Shown piece by piece: positions 7,429-14,853 of a stretch of 64,000 bases of DNA. Numbering within the stretch: the first letter of the stretch is position 1; each line of letters starts with the position of its first letter. Made by a program: the position numbers and the translations under genes. Under the pieces are notes generated by a model, which was not told where the DNA came from, searched no databases, and saw nothing but the letters and a program-made list of their open reading frames with translations. The stretch comes from Alphaproteobacteria bacterium (GTDB lineage: Bacteria; Pseudomonadota; Alphaproteobacteria; Reyranellales; Reyranellaceae), in contig JAFKFK010000024.1 in assembly GCA_017307275.1 (NCBI GenBank), positions 36,473-100,472 on the forward strand, read 5' to 3'.

Positions 7429-7875
7429 ATGCGCACTTTCGACTATTCCCCGTTCTACCGCGCCACCGTCGGCTTCGACCGCGTTTTCGACCTGCTCGAC
7501 TCGGTGTCGGGTCAGGCGAATGCCAACGGCTACCCCCCGTACAATATCGAGAAGGCCGGCGATAACGCCTACCGGATCGTGATGGCGGTTGCGGGCTTTG
7601 CCGAAGCCGAGCTGAACGTGACGCAGAAGGAGAACGAACTCCTGGTCACCGGCCAGACCGCGCCTGCGAACGGCCAGGACGAGAAGCAGTATCTCTATCG
7701 CGGCATCGCCGGTCGCAACTTCGAGCGCCGCTTCCAGCTCGCCGACCATGTGAAGGTCACGGGCGCCAAGCTCGCCAACGGTCTGCTGACCATCGAGCTT
7801 CAGCGCGAGATCCCCGAGGAGAAGAAGCCCCGCGCGATCCCCGTCACCGCCGGCCAGGCCGCGCTCACTCACTAA
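7429..7875 (+). CDS. Hsp20/alpha-crystallin family small heat-shock protein
   Basis: 148 residues from the ATG at 7429, preceded by CAGGAGAGG. The N-terminal arm MRTFDYSPFYRATVGFDRVFDLLD is characteristic of the class A (IbpA/HspA-like) small heat-shock proteins of alphaproteobacteria. The alpha-crystallin domain runs from about residue 35 to 130 (YNIEKAGDNAYRIVMAVAGF; GRNFERRFQLADHVKV; NGLLTIELQREIPE). The protein is an ATP-independent holdase that binds unfolding proteins in the cytoplasm. It has its own RpoH-type promoter, a ROSE-like leader and an intrinsic terminator, so it is a single-gene heat-shock unit. A longer in-frame reading from 7261 covers the untranslated leader and is rejected. 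Confidence 0.93.
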   Translation: MRTFDYSPFYRATVGFDRVFDLLDSVSGQANANGYPPYNIEKAGDNAYRIVMAVAGFAEAELNVTQKENELLVTGQTAPANGQDEKQYLYRGIAGRNFERRFQLADHVKVTGAKLANGLLTIELQREIPEEKKPRAIPVTAGQAALTH

Positions 7876-7914
7876 CGCACTCAAGGTAGGTAGCAGCCTA
7901 CTGTCCTGAAGGGG

Positions 7915-7945
7915 CGCCACGGGCAATCGTGGCGTCCTTTCTTTT
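7915..7945 (+). terminator. Intrinsic terminator of hsp20
   Basis: A perfect 7-bp stem (CGCCACG at 7915-7921 with CGTGGCG at 7928-7934) and 6-base loop are followed by a T-rich run (TCCTTTCTTTT). It lies 40 bases after the hsp20 stop. Confidence 0.75.
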
Positions 7946-8006
7946 GACCGCGCAAGACAGCTGATGGTTCAAAGGCAACATCAGATCGATGCTCGATTCG
8001 GTACTA

Positions 8007-9431
8007 CTAATTTCCCGAGTACATGACGTCAGAAACACCGAACTCCGATTTGATAAAATGACGAGCACACAAGTGGAGAACATCTGCCGCCGCATGAAGT
8101 CTATGCAGCTCGTGCGCTTCATCTGGATCAGATAGAGAATGCTTATTCGCGTGAGCCACTGCGATACGACAAGCTCTATAGATGTACTCGTGTGGCTTCT
8201 CCGCGCCACATAACGATGCAAATCGAGCGAATCTTTCGCCGGAAGCTTGCTGCGCCTTCACCAATTCAAAGTTGTCTCGAAACCAGTTCTTTACTGCATT
8301 CCGCTCGTCGTACTTCAGTTCAATGATCTTGAAGTAATTAAGCACAGCATAGCTAACCATGAAATTTTGTTCAGCATTGCGAGCTTCCCTGTAGAGCGCC
8401 AGCGCTCGCCTTATCTCCACTTGATTGGGAATCTTGCGATCAAAAATCCAATGAAGACTGGTAACAAATGCAAGGTCACGTAGCGACACAGCGCCGGGAA
8501 CAGGTCCACCAGACCAACCATCTTGAGCAATCGCATGACCATCGGTGCACCACGTCATAATGCTTAGAAAGCGGTTTATGATCGTCGATGCTTCGATCTC
8601 GGAAAGACGATTGGCTGTGAGGTCAACGTGAACCGATGGCGCGTAGTCCTTTGTCTTTGGCATGATAACGAGTGTGTACTGACCAAACCTCACAACGGTT
8701 TCCTCGCTTGGCCAGAGGACTTGGTTGTCTACACCAACGTTTAGGAAGTTTGATCCCGGCTGAACGCCGAGCTTCCTGTAACGAGCTTCACGCGCCTCTT
8801 CTAAGTCGTACTCTGATCCATCACCTTCTGGGATCGTCCTGAACGATCTCGCAATCTCTATCGAGCGAGCAAGGTCGTCAAAGAACGACCTGCTAAATGA
8901 CACTTCTCGTGACATTCGAGAATGCAGCCGATCCGGATCAAAGCCTCGTTCAGCTCCCGGCACACTCAGGGAAATAGCCATCTTTGAGACAAAGCATGCT
9001 CTCGCTGCCTGGCCATCGAGCTCAAAGAACAAGGTCGCCGAGCCGCTACTATTAGTGAATCGTTCAGCTCCCGATACCTGTAAGCGAACTAACGATTGCC
9101 TGGCACGCTGACTAGCAATCAACGAAGTTATTGCGTCTAAAAGCGTTGCCGTTCTCTCGAATGAAGCATTAGTGCCCCCAACGGGTCGCAGATCGCCCAG
9201 TATGAGAGCTGAGTGTCCAGCCCAATTTGGATTTGGAGGAATCAACCCGAGAACTGCAGACGCGATTTCCCTATCAGTCAGTGCCCGCGTTCTGTTTTCT
9301 CGTCCTTGGGGTAATTGACGGTATCGTCGAAGTGATTCGAAACGCTCAATTCCATCTGTATCAGATGGATATGACATGTCATTTCTAGATGAAAGCCTAG
9401 CTAAGATGGTTTCCAAGTTCTTCGCAAACAT
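8007..9431 (-). CDS. MauJ-like protein with HEPN-type C-terminal motif
   Basis: 474-residue soluble protein. The C-terminal third resembles proteins annotated as methylamine utilisation MauJ: a helical region with ALALYREARNAEQNFMVSYA and NYFKIIELKYDERNAVKNW, then YRACRIAVAHANKHS. The last contains Arg422-x4-His427, the RxxxxH signature of HEPN-domain ribonucleases, followed by a Asp-Pro-Asp and a helical end. There are no methylamine dehydrogenase genes here, so a role in methylamine use is not supported. Codon use is markedly AT-rich compared with both neighbours, indicating recent transfer. It sits alone between hsp20 and ridA. A toxin or defence effector is a fair hypothesis, not a demonstrated function. 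Confidence 0.6.
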   Translation of the reverse strand: MFAKNLETILARLSSRNDMSYPSDTDGIERFESLRRYRQLPQGRENRTRALTDREIASAVLGLIPPNPNWAGHSALILGDLRPVGGTNASFERTATLLDAITSLIASQRARQSLVRLQVSGAERFTNSSGSATLFFELDGQAARACFVSKMAISLSVPGAERGFDPDRLHSRMSREVSFSRSFFDDLARSIEIARSFRTIPEGDGSEYDLEEAREARYRKLGVQPGSNFLNVGVDNQVLWPSEETVVRFGQYTLVIMPKTKDYAPSVHVDLTANRLSEIEASTIINRFLSIMTWCTDGHAIAQDGWSGGPVPGAVSLRDLAFVTSLHWIFDRKIPNQVEIRRALALYREARNAEQNFMVSYAVLNYFKIIELKYDERNAVKNWFRDNFELVKAQQASGERFARFASLCGAEKPHEYIYRACRIAVAHANKHSLSDPDEAHELHRLHAAADVLHLCARHFIKSEFGVSDVMYSGN

Positions 9432-9485
9432 CTCGGCATACTTTTCTCAAAGTAAAGATCATGGACTTCAGCAGCATATACACCA

Positions 9486-9886
9486 TCACTTCAGACAAAC
9501 GACCGACGGTTCGACCTCGATAAGGAAGTTTTCGTCGGCGAGGCTCGGCACGCCGATCCAGGTCGTGCAGGGCGGGTTGTCGCCGAATGTCGCCTTGAGC
9601 GCGGCGCTGATCGCCTTGCCCTCGTGGATATGGCTCTGCTTGATGTAGAGCCGCGGCGCGCCGACCTGGTCGAGATGCGCCCCGACCGACGCCAGCGCCG
9701 TCGCGAGATTCTCCAAGCTCTTTTCGAGCTGGCGACCGATGTCGCCGGGACCGACGATGGTGCCGTCGGCATTCCAGGCCACCTGGCCGGAGACATGCAC
9801 CTCCCGCCCCTGCGGCGTCGCAATCACCGCAACCTATATTGCAGGCTGTCGAAGAGGCCGGCGGGTGCGTGAATGGATCGGGTCAT
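9486..9886 (-). pseudogene. RidA family protein, frameshifted
   Basis: The expected start is the ATG at 9886 (MTRSIHAPAGLFDSLQY, ribosome site GAGAAGG upstream). After Tyr17 the frame shifts and stops four codons later. The rest continues in another frame as VAVIATPQGREVHVSGQVAW to VEPSVV, ending at 9486. Joining the frames restores a normal RidA of about 133 residues; loss of four bases (such as CCAG from a Tyr-Ser-Gln codon run) would explain the break. RidA enzymes hydrolyse reactive enamine/imine intermediates from PLP enzymes. A GTG at 9827 could start a 113-residue remnant lacking the first strand and its ribosome site. A sequencing error is the main alternative. Confidence 0.7.
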
Positions 9887-9932
9887 GCCGGACCTTCTCA
9901 TGGCCTTTGAGAAGGTGCCACTCCAGCGTACT

Positions 9933-10023
9933 TGTCATCCTGAGCGCAGCGAAGGATCTCATGCCGATTGCCCCACTGATGGCAGGCGACGATGAGGTCC
10001 TTCGCTAACGCTCAGGACGACAA
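9933..10023. repeat. Dispersed palindromic repeat, copy 1 (long form)
   Basis: Copy of an intergenic palindromic element. The left arm begins GTCATCCTGAGCG and runs to GAAGGATCTC; the right arm is its inverse (GGTCCTTCGCT to GCTCAGGACGACA). The centre is GC-rich and variable. This copy has one extra base in the right arm. It lies between ridA and the FAH gene. Confidence 0.8.
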
Positions 10024-10026
10024 AAT

Positions 10027-10956
10027 CTACTTCGCGTGCTTGCCGGTGAGCTGCGGGGTGTGCGCGCCCTCGCCGCCCTTCTCCTTGTGTTGGAGACGGG
10101 TCGTACGGGCCCAGGTGCGCTTCAGATCGTCCTTCACGTTGAAGCGGAGCGTGCCGACCTTCTCGACGGTGAGTTCGATCTTGTCGCCGTCCATGAAGGA
10201 GTGCAGGCCGCGATGGTTGGTGCCGGTGGCGAGGATGTCGCCGGGCAGCAGCGTGTGGATCGAGCTCACCCATTCGATGCAGCGCGGGATCTGGTGCGCC
10301 ATGTCGTTGGTGTTGAACTTCTGCATGGTCTCGCCGTTGTTCTTGAGTTCGATGGCGAGGTTCTGCGGATCGGCGATCTCGTCGGCCGTGACGATGCAGG
10401 GGCCGATCGGCGCGAAGGTGTCGCGCGACTTCATCTGGAAGAAGACGTTGCCCGGCGGCGGCAGGCCGCGCGCCGAACCGTCGATGAAGCAGGTGTAGCC
10501 GAAGATGTGCTTCATGGCGTCGGCCTGCGAGACGCGCGTCGCGGGCTTGCCGATCACCAGCGCGAGTTCGGCCTCGCCCTCGAAGATGCTGGCCGGCGCA
10601 TCGGGCAGCACCATCGTGTCGCCGTCGCCGATCACCGCCGTCGCCGCCTTGTGGAAGGCGTTGATCTGCGGCTTCTCCGGCAGCGTGCCGTCTTCCATGT
10701 AGTTCACCGCCATACAGACGATGTTGCCGGGCTTCGGCACCGGCGGCCGCAGGCGTACGTCCTTCAGCGGCTGGCCTTTACCTTCGTTGGCCGCCTTCTC
10801 GACCTTGGCCTTGTAGGAATCCCACTTGGCGATAAGGCCCAGGATCAGGTCGCGCGAATCGAGGTGCGGGATGTCCTTCACGGCGTCGGTGACGTCGACG
10901 ACGCTGTCACCCTTGATGACGCCGAGACGCCACTCGTTGAAATAACACAGCTTCAC
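10027..10956 (-). CDS. Fumarylacetoacetate hydrolase (FAH) family protein
   Basis: 309-residue soluble enzyme. The catalytic FAH fold occupies about residues 75-285. The metal-binding acidic pattern EGEAELALVIG lies near 125-135, and FIDGSARGLPPPGNVFFQMKS and PGDILATGTNHRG are typical of the family. Such enzymes hydrate, isomerise, decarboxylate or cleave keto-acids made by aromatic meta-cleavage. The start is GTG at 10956, overlapping the upstream CMD-like gene as GTGA. It is the last gene of the long aromatic operon. The exact reaction cannot be set from sequence. The Lys-rich C-terminal tail after residue 285 is unusual but small. Confidence 0.85.
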   Translation of the reverse strand: MKLCYFNEWRLGVIKGDSVVDVTDAVKDIPHLDSRDLILGLIAKWDSYKAKVEKAANEGKGQPLKDVRLRPPVPKPGNIVCMAVNYMEDGTLPEKPQINAFHKAATAVIGDGDTMVLPDAPASIFEGEAELALVIGKPATRVSQADAMKHIFGYTCFIDGSARGLPPPGNVFFQMKSRDTFAPIGPCIVTADEIADPQNLAIELKNNGETMQKFNTNDMAHQIPRCIEWVSSIHTLLPGDILATGTNHRGLHSFMDGDKIELTVEKVGTLRFNVKDDLKRTWARTTRLQHKEKGGEGAHTPQLTGKHAK

Positions 10957-11288
10957 TTCTTCTCTCCCTCTTCAAGCACCTTCTTGGCCACGTTCGCCGC
11001 CGACATGGCCGTCGGCCAGCCGGAATAGAATGCCAGGTGCGTAATCAACTCGATCAGTTCTTCCTTCTTCACGCCGTTGGCGATGGCGCGCGTGAAATGC
11101 CCGGTCTGCTGCTCCGTGCGGTTGAGCGCCACCAGGGCAGCGCAGGTGATCAGGCTGCGGTCGCGCTTGGACAGGCCCGGCCTCTCCCAAACGTCGCCGA
11201 ACAGCACGTTGTCGGTCAGGTCGATCAGCTTCGGCGCAAAGGCGCGGAGCTGGTCGCGCGGGTTGGCAGCAGCAGGCGGCTTGGACAT
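10953..11288 (-). CDS. Carboxymuconolactone decarboxylase (CMD/AhpD-like) family protein
   Basis: 111-residue single-domain helical protein. The CMD signature is seen in RPGLSKRDRSLITCAALVALN (around 38-58) and ITHLAFYSGWPTAMSAANVAKKV (80-105), with the conserved His in THLAFY. The AhpD-type CxxC is missing, so it looks like the gamma-carboxymuconolactone decarboxylase branch rather than a disulfide reductase. True CMD acts in the ortho (beta-ketoadipate) pathway, yet its neighbours are meta-cleavage enzymes, so the actual substrate may differ. Spacing and GTGA overlap with the next gene place it in the same operon. Confidence 0.85.
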   Translation of the reverse strand: MSKPPAAANPRDQLRAFAPKLIDLTDNVLFGDVWERPGLSKRDRSLITCAALVALNRTEQQTGHFTRAIANGVKKEELIELITHLAFYSGWPTAMSAANVAKKVLEEGEKK

Positions 11289-11304
11289 GGATCATACCTC
11301 CTCG

Positions 11305-12252
11305 TTAGGGGCTGGCATGATGCAGGAAACGCTCCGGCGGTTCCTCTCCCCATTGCGACAGGAACCCCTCTTCAACGCTGAGCAGGTTCCCACCATTGGC
11401 GGCATTCAGACGGTCTGTATCGGCCCAGCGCTCGTGCACGCGGCCCCACGGATCGCACCAGTAGTCGTAGACCTGGCTGCCGAGCAGATGACGGCCGATG
11501 CCCCACATGTGGTCGTACTTGCCGACCTTCTTCAAATATTCATGGTCCTGAAAGATCGCGTCGATGTCGTGCGCCTCGTAGGAGACGTGGTTCAGCCCCC
11601 TCTTCTCGTTGTGCACACAGAACAGGACATGGTGATCCACGTAGTCGTCGCCGCGATCGAGGCGATTGAACGAACCGATGACGTTTTCCTTCGGCCCGGC
11701 ATAGACATCGTCGGACCGGATCATACCCAGCGTCTCGCGAAACCACGCCGCGGTTTCCTGCACATGCGGCGTCGCCAGCACGCCATGCCCGATGCGCTGG
11801 ATCGGCGTCGGCGACTTCGTAAGCCGCAGCACGCGGCCGGCGCGGCGGTGCGGCTCGCTGCCGGAGTTTTGCAGGTCGCGCTCGGTTTTCGCCTTCGACA
11901 CCGCCTGCATGCCGTGGATGATCTCGATCTGGTAGCCGTTCGGCTCGGTGAGCCGCACGCGCTTGCCGCCGCCCGGCTCGTTGATCGTCTCGATGCCCGA
12001 CGCGCCCGGCAGCTTGGCCACGCGCTTGAGATCGTCCTCGCTCTCCGCGTGATAGGCGAAGCCGATGAACTTCGTGCCGCCCTTGTGGACGGCGTGCAGG
12101 TGATGATGCCCGTCGGTGCCGCGCATGTAGAGCGCATCCGGCGTGCGCTCCGCTCGGACCAGCCCGAAATGCGTCAGGAACTCTTCCATCTCGTCGAGGT
12201 CCGGCGCTTCCATGCGCGGAAAGGCAAACTCTGCCACCTTGATTGCAACCAT
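11305..12252 (-). CDS. VOC-family extradiol ring-cleavage dioxygenase-like protein
   Basis: 315 residues from the ATG at 12252, which has a strong GGAGG site. Two vicinal-oxygen-chelate modules are present, the second carrying the probable Fe(II) ligands: His in ATPHVQETAAWF, His in GLNHVSYEAHD and Glu in GRVHERWAD, the usual His-His-Glu triad of type I extradiol (catechol 2,3-dioxygenase/BphC-like) enzymes. It probably cleaves a catechol-type ring next to the diol. It sits in the operon with FAH and CMD genes that could process ring-cleavage products. A two-domain VOC protein of another activity is the alternative. Confidence 0.8.
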   Translation of the reverse strand: MVAIKVAEFAFPRMEAPDLDEMEEFLTHFGLVRAERTPDALYMRGTDGHHHLHAVHKGGTKFIGFAYHAESEDDLKRVAKLPGASGIETINEPGGGKRVRLTEPNGYQIEIIHGMQAVSKAKTERDLQNSGSEPHRRAGRVLRLTKSPTPIQRIGHGVLATPHVQETAAWFRETLGMIRSDDVYAGPKENVIGSFNRLDRGDDYVDHHVLFCVHNEKRGLNHVSYEAHDIDAIFQDHEYLKKVGKYDHMWGIGRHLLGSQVYDYWCDPWGRVHERWADTDRLNAANGGNLLSVEEGFLSQWGEEPPERFLHHASP

Positions 12253-12293
12253 CGTTTCCTCCGTAACGGCGTTCTCTGACGCCCTGCGTTTCC

Positions 12294-13094
12294 TTATCGC
12301 CGCATATTGGCGGCGAGCCACTTCACCGTGGCCGCCACCGCCTGATCGTCGATTCCCCAGAAGCCGTGATAGTGCGCGGCGCCGCACGGATCGGCCGTCT
12401 TGCTGCGCGGGCCACCGCCCTCCAGCGTGACGACATCGACCTTGGGCGAGCGCGTCAGCATCTCCTTGAATTTGTCGACATCGGCAGGCGCCGAGGCGCG
12501 GCAGGCATCGAGGCGGTGGCGCAGCAAAAGGACGGGCACGCGGATTTCCATCATGTCGCCCACGGTGCTGGCGCTGCCGCCCTTGCCCTCGTTGCCCATC
12601 AGGACGCCGGACGAGATGACCGCCGCATCGGGCATGACCGCCGACTGCCGCGTGAAGACGCTGGCCACAGCCAGCGCCCCGCGGCTCGTTCCAATGATCG
12701 CCACGGGCCGCGCCACCTCGCGCGCAGCGGCGACCACGGCCGCCACGTCCTGCGCATAGGCTCTGCCGAAGCGATAGTTGTTCGTGCCCTTGAGGTCCGC
12801 GGCAACGTCGGGCACGAACACGGCATAGCCCGCCTGCACGTAGAGGCTGCGCGTGCGAACCAGATGATTGCCGCTGAGACCGCTGCCGATGCGGCCCTGC
12901 GAATCGAGATCGAGCACGCCGTCCCCGCCCGCCATCAGCACGACACTACCGATGGGGGTGGCTGGCCTGTCGACCAGGACCCGCAAGCTCGCGTTCGGCC
13001 GCGGCGACAGGGTGAGCAGCGTCTCGGCCGCGGACGCCGGCAGCGCCAGGAACAAGATTCCCAGCAACGCACCGAGGACCGCGGCCGGCCGCAT
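12294..13094 (-). CDS. Secreted alpha/beta-hydrolase (dienelactone hydrolase-like)
   Basis: 266 residues with a clear signal peptide (residues 1-22, cleavage after ASA). The alpha/beta-hydrolase nucleophile elbow is GTSRGA near residue 135. A C-terminal His appears in DPCGAAHYHGFWG near 240, and an acidic residue lies between. The product is probably periplasmic. In this operon it could cleave an ester, amide or lactone of the substrate before uptake or after ring cleavage. Only 2 bases separate it from the upstream FAH gene, so it is an operon member. Confidence 0.75.
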   Translation of the reverse strand: MRPAAVLGALLGILFLALPASAAETLLTLSPRPNASLRVLVDRPATPIGSVVLMAGGDGVLDLDSQGRIGSGLSGNHLVRTRSLYVQAGYAVFVPDVAADLKGTNNYRFGRAYAQDVAAVVAAAREVARPVAIIGTSRGALAVASVFTRQSAVMPDAAVISSGVLMGNEGKGGSASTVGDMMEIRVPVLLLRHRLDACRASAPADVDKFKEMLTRSPKVDVVTLEGGGPRSKTADPCGAAHYHGFWGIDDQAVAATVKWLAANMRR

Positions 13095-13096
13095 GG

Positions 13097-13966
13097 CTAC
13101 TTACTCTTGAACTTGTCGGGCAGGCGCTCCTCGTTGCCGAGCGCCACCTTGCGCACGCCCTCGCTGTCCGGGCTGGGCGGGAAGCCGTCGGCCGACCGCG
13201 GCGCCGGTGTCTCGACGACCGTGTTGGAGAGCCGGCCAACACCCGTCACTTCGATGTCGATCGTGTCACCGACCTGGAGCGGCCGCGAGTTGGCCGGCGT
13301 GCCGGTCAGCAGGATGTCGCCCGGCAGGAAGGTGATGTGGCGCGCGAGATCGGCGATCAGGTAGCCGCAGTCGAAGATCTGCTCGCTGACCGCACCTTCC
13401 TGCACCATCTTGCCGTTCTTGTAGCTGCGCAATGTCGACTGCCGCACGTCGACGCCGGAGACGAGGCCCGGCCCGATGGGGCAGAAGCCGTCCATGCCTT
13501 TTACGCGCAGCATCGAGCCCGAGTCGGTATCGCGGAAGTCATGACAGCCGAAATCGTTGGCCGGGGCGAAGCCTGCGATGCAGTCCCACGCCTCCTCGCG
13601 CGTCACGTTCTTGGTGACTTTGCCGAACACGACGGCCATCTCGCCCTCGTAGTTCACGTAGGTGTAGCCCTGCGGCTTCACCAGTTCGCCCTTGTGGGCG
13701 TTGAGCGCGGTCAGCGGCTTCTGGAAATAGGTCGGAGTCTTGGGCGGCACGCGCGTGTTGTTGAACTCGTAGTAGCGCGAGATGTAGTTCACGTGCACGC
13801 ACAGGATCTTGGTCGGGCTGCACGGCGGCAGATGGACCACGTCCTTCTCGTCGCAAGTGCGGCCGTCGGCAAAGACGATCTTGCCGTCCTTGAATTCCAC
13901 CCAATAGGCGCTGCCGTCCTTCATGACGTGGCGAACTTCTTTGCGCGGCCCTTCGAGAACGCTCAT
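13097..13966 (-). CDS. FAH-family isomerase/decarboxylase (HpaG-like)
   Basis: 289 residues from the ATG at 13966. The second FAH-fold enzyme of the operon, with ILCVHVNYISRYYEFNN, the metal-site segment YVNYEGEMAVVFGK and PGDILLTGTPANSRP. These are closest to the 2-hydroxyhepta-2,4-diene-1,7-dioate isomerase / 5-carboxymethyl-2-oxohex-3-ene-dioate decarboxylase group. Because the gene immediately upstream encodes an HpaD-like ring-cleaving dioxygenase, a role in homoprotocatechuate-type meta-cleavage is reasonable. Substrate remains inferred. A start 18 bases upstream at 13984 is less likely since the region has no ribosome site. Confidence 0.85.
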   Translation of the reverse strand: MSVLEGPRKEVRHVMKDGSAYWVEFKDGKIVFADGRTCDEKDVVHLPPCSPTKILCVHVNYISRYYEFNNTRVPPKTPTYFQKPLTALNAHKGELVKPQGYTYVNYEGEMAVVFGKVTKNVTREEAWDCIAGFAPANDFGCHDFRDTDSGSMLRVKGMDGFCPIGPGLVSGVDVRQSTLRSYKNGKMVQEGAVSEQIFDCGYLIADLARHITFLPGDILLTGTPANSRPLQVGDTIDIEVTGVGRLSNTVVETPAPRSADGFPPSPDSEGVRKVALGNEERLPDKFKSK

Positions 13967-13984
13967 CCTACTCACTCCCCTCAC

Positions 13985-14839
13985 TTAAAGATCGAACCAG
14001 ACGTGGACATTGCCGGTGCCGGCAGCGTTCTCGTACTCCGAGAGCTGCGTGCCCCTGGCGCGGCAGGCCTTGCCGCCGAGCGCGCCCATCATCTGGGCAT
14101 AGTGCGCGCCGTGGCCTTCGTATTTCGCGGCTTCCAGCTCGGGGAAGCGGTCGAGCACGGTGTCGTGCCGCCCCTCCTTCCACAGCGCCAGCACTTCCTG
14201 GTCGAGCGCACGGTTCTTCTGGTCCGACACATTGTCGGGATGCCAGATGCGCGGATTGGGCGGGATGTGGTCGAGGTCGTAGAACTTGTGACTCATCGCG
14301 CCCGAGGCCAGCAGCACGACCCGCGCGTCCGAACGGCGGATCGCTTCGGCCACCACTTCGCCCATCTGGAGGAAGTGATGGAATTTCGCGGTCTGGCAGG
14401 TGCCGACGCTCAGGACCTTCTCGCCGCGGCCGAGAAAGTGCACGACGTTGATGGTGGGATAGTGAAGCGGCAGTGTGGCCTCGTGGGCGTTGCGCGCCGC
14501 CACCTTGCGCTCCATTGCGACGTCCTCGACCAGCGCCGCCAGCTCGGGCGCGCCGCGATAGTCGTAGGTGAAGCCCGACATGGCGAAAGGCAGTTCGTCG
14601 GAGGTGTAGAGGCCCTTGTAGTGCGGGGCGCCGGCCACGAGATGCATCGACGTCGTGATCCAGTGCGTGTCGAACAGCACGAACGTGTCGGGCTTTACCG
14701 CGTCGATCTTCTCCCGCACCCGGTCGAAGCCCTCGATGAGATCGGAGTCCCGCCCGTTGCCGCGCTGCACGCGCACCTCCTTGGGCTGCACCAAGCCCGG
14801 ATGATGCGAAACGATGGCGGCGCCGACGATCTGGCCCAT
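13985..14839 (-). CDS. LigB-type class III extradiol dioxygenase (HpaD-like)
   Basis: 284 residues from the ATG at 14839 (GGGAGG upstream). It belongs to the LigB superfamily of Fe(II) extradiol dioxygenases: VSHHPGLV at the N-terminus gives the His ligand pair, FDTHWITT follows near residue 65, and LLASGAMSHKFYDLDHIPPN near 195 carries the catalytic His. YTSDELPFAMSGFTYDYRG resembles E. coli-type 3,4-dihydroxyphenylacetate 2,3-dioxygenase. The enzyme would open a catechol ring in the cytoplasm. Its neighbours are an FAH isomerase downstream and a molybdopterin hydroxylase upstream. Subfamily call is good; exact substrate is inferred. Confidence 0.85.
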   Translation of the reverse strand: MGQIVGAAIVSHHPGLVQPKEVRVQRGNGRDSDLIEGFDRVREKIDAVKPDTFVLFDTHWITTSMHLVAGAPHYKGLYTSDELPFAMSGFTYDYRGAPELAALVEDVAMERKVAARNAHEATLPLHYPTINVVHFLGRGEKVLSVGTCQTAKFHHFLQMGEVVAEAIRRSDARVVLLASGAMSHKFYDLDHIPPNPRIWHPDNVSDQKNRALDQEVLALWKEGRHDTVLDRFPELEAAKYEGHGAHYAQMMGALGGKACRARGTQLSEYENAAGTGNVHVWFDL

Positions 14840-14853
14840 GGCTTGCCTCCCGT

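Noticed and set aside
8007..9431. Role in methylamine use from the MauJ name
   Set aside because: No methylamine dehydrogenase or related mau genes lie anywhere in the window.
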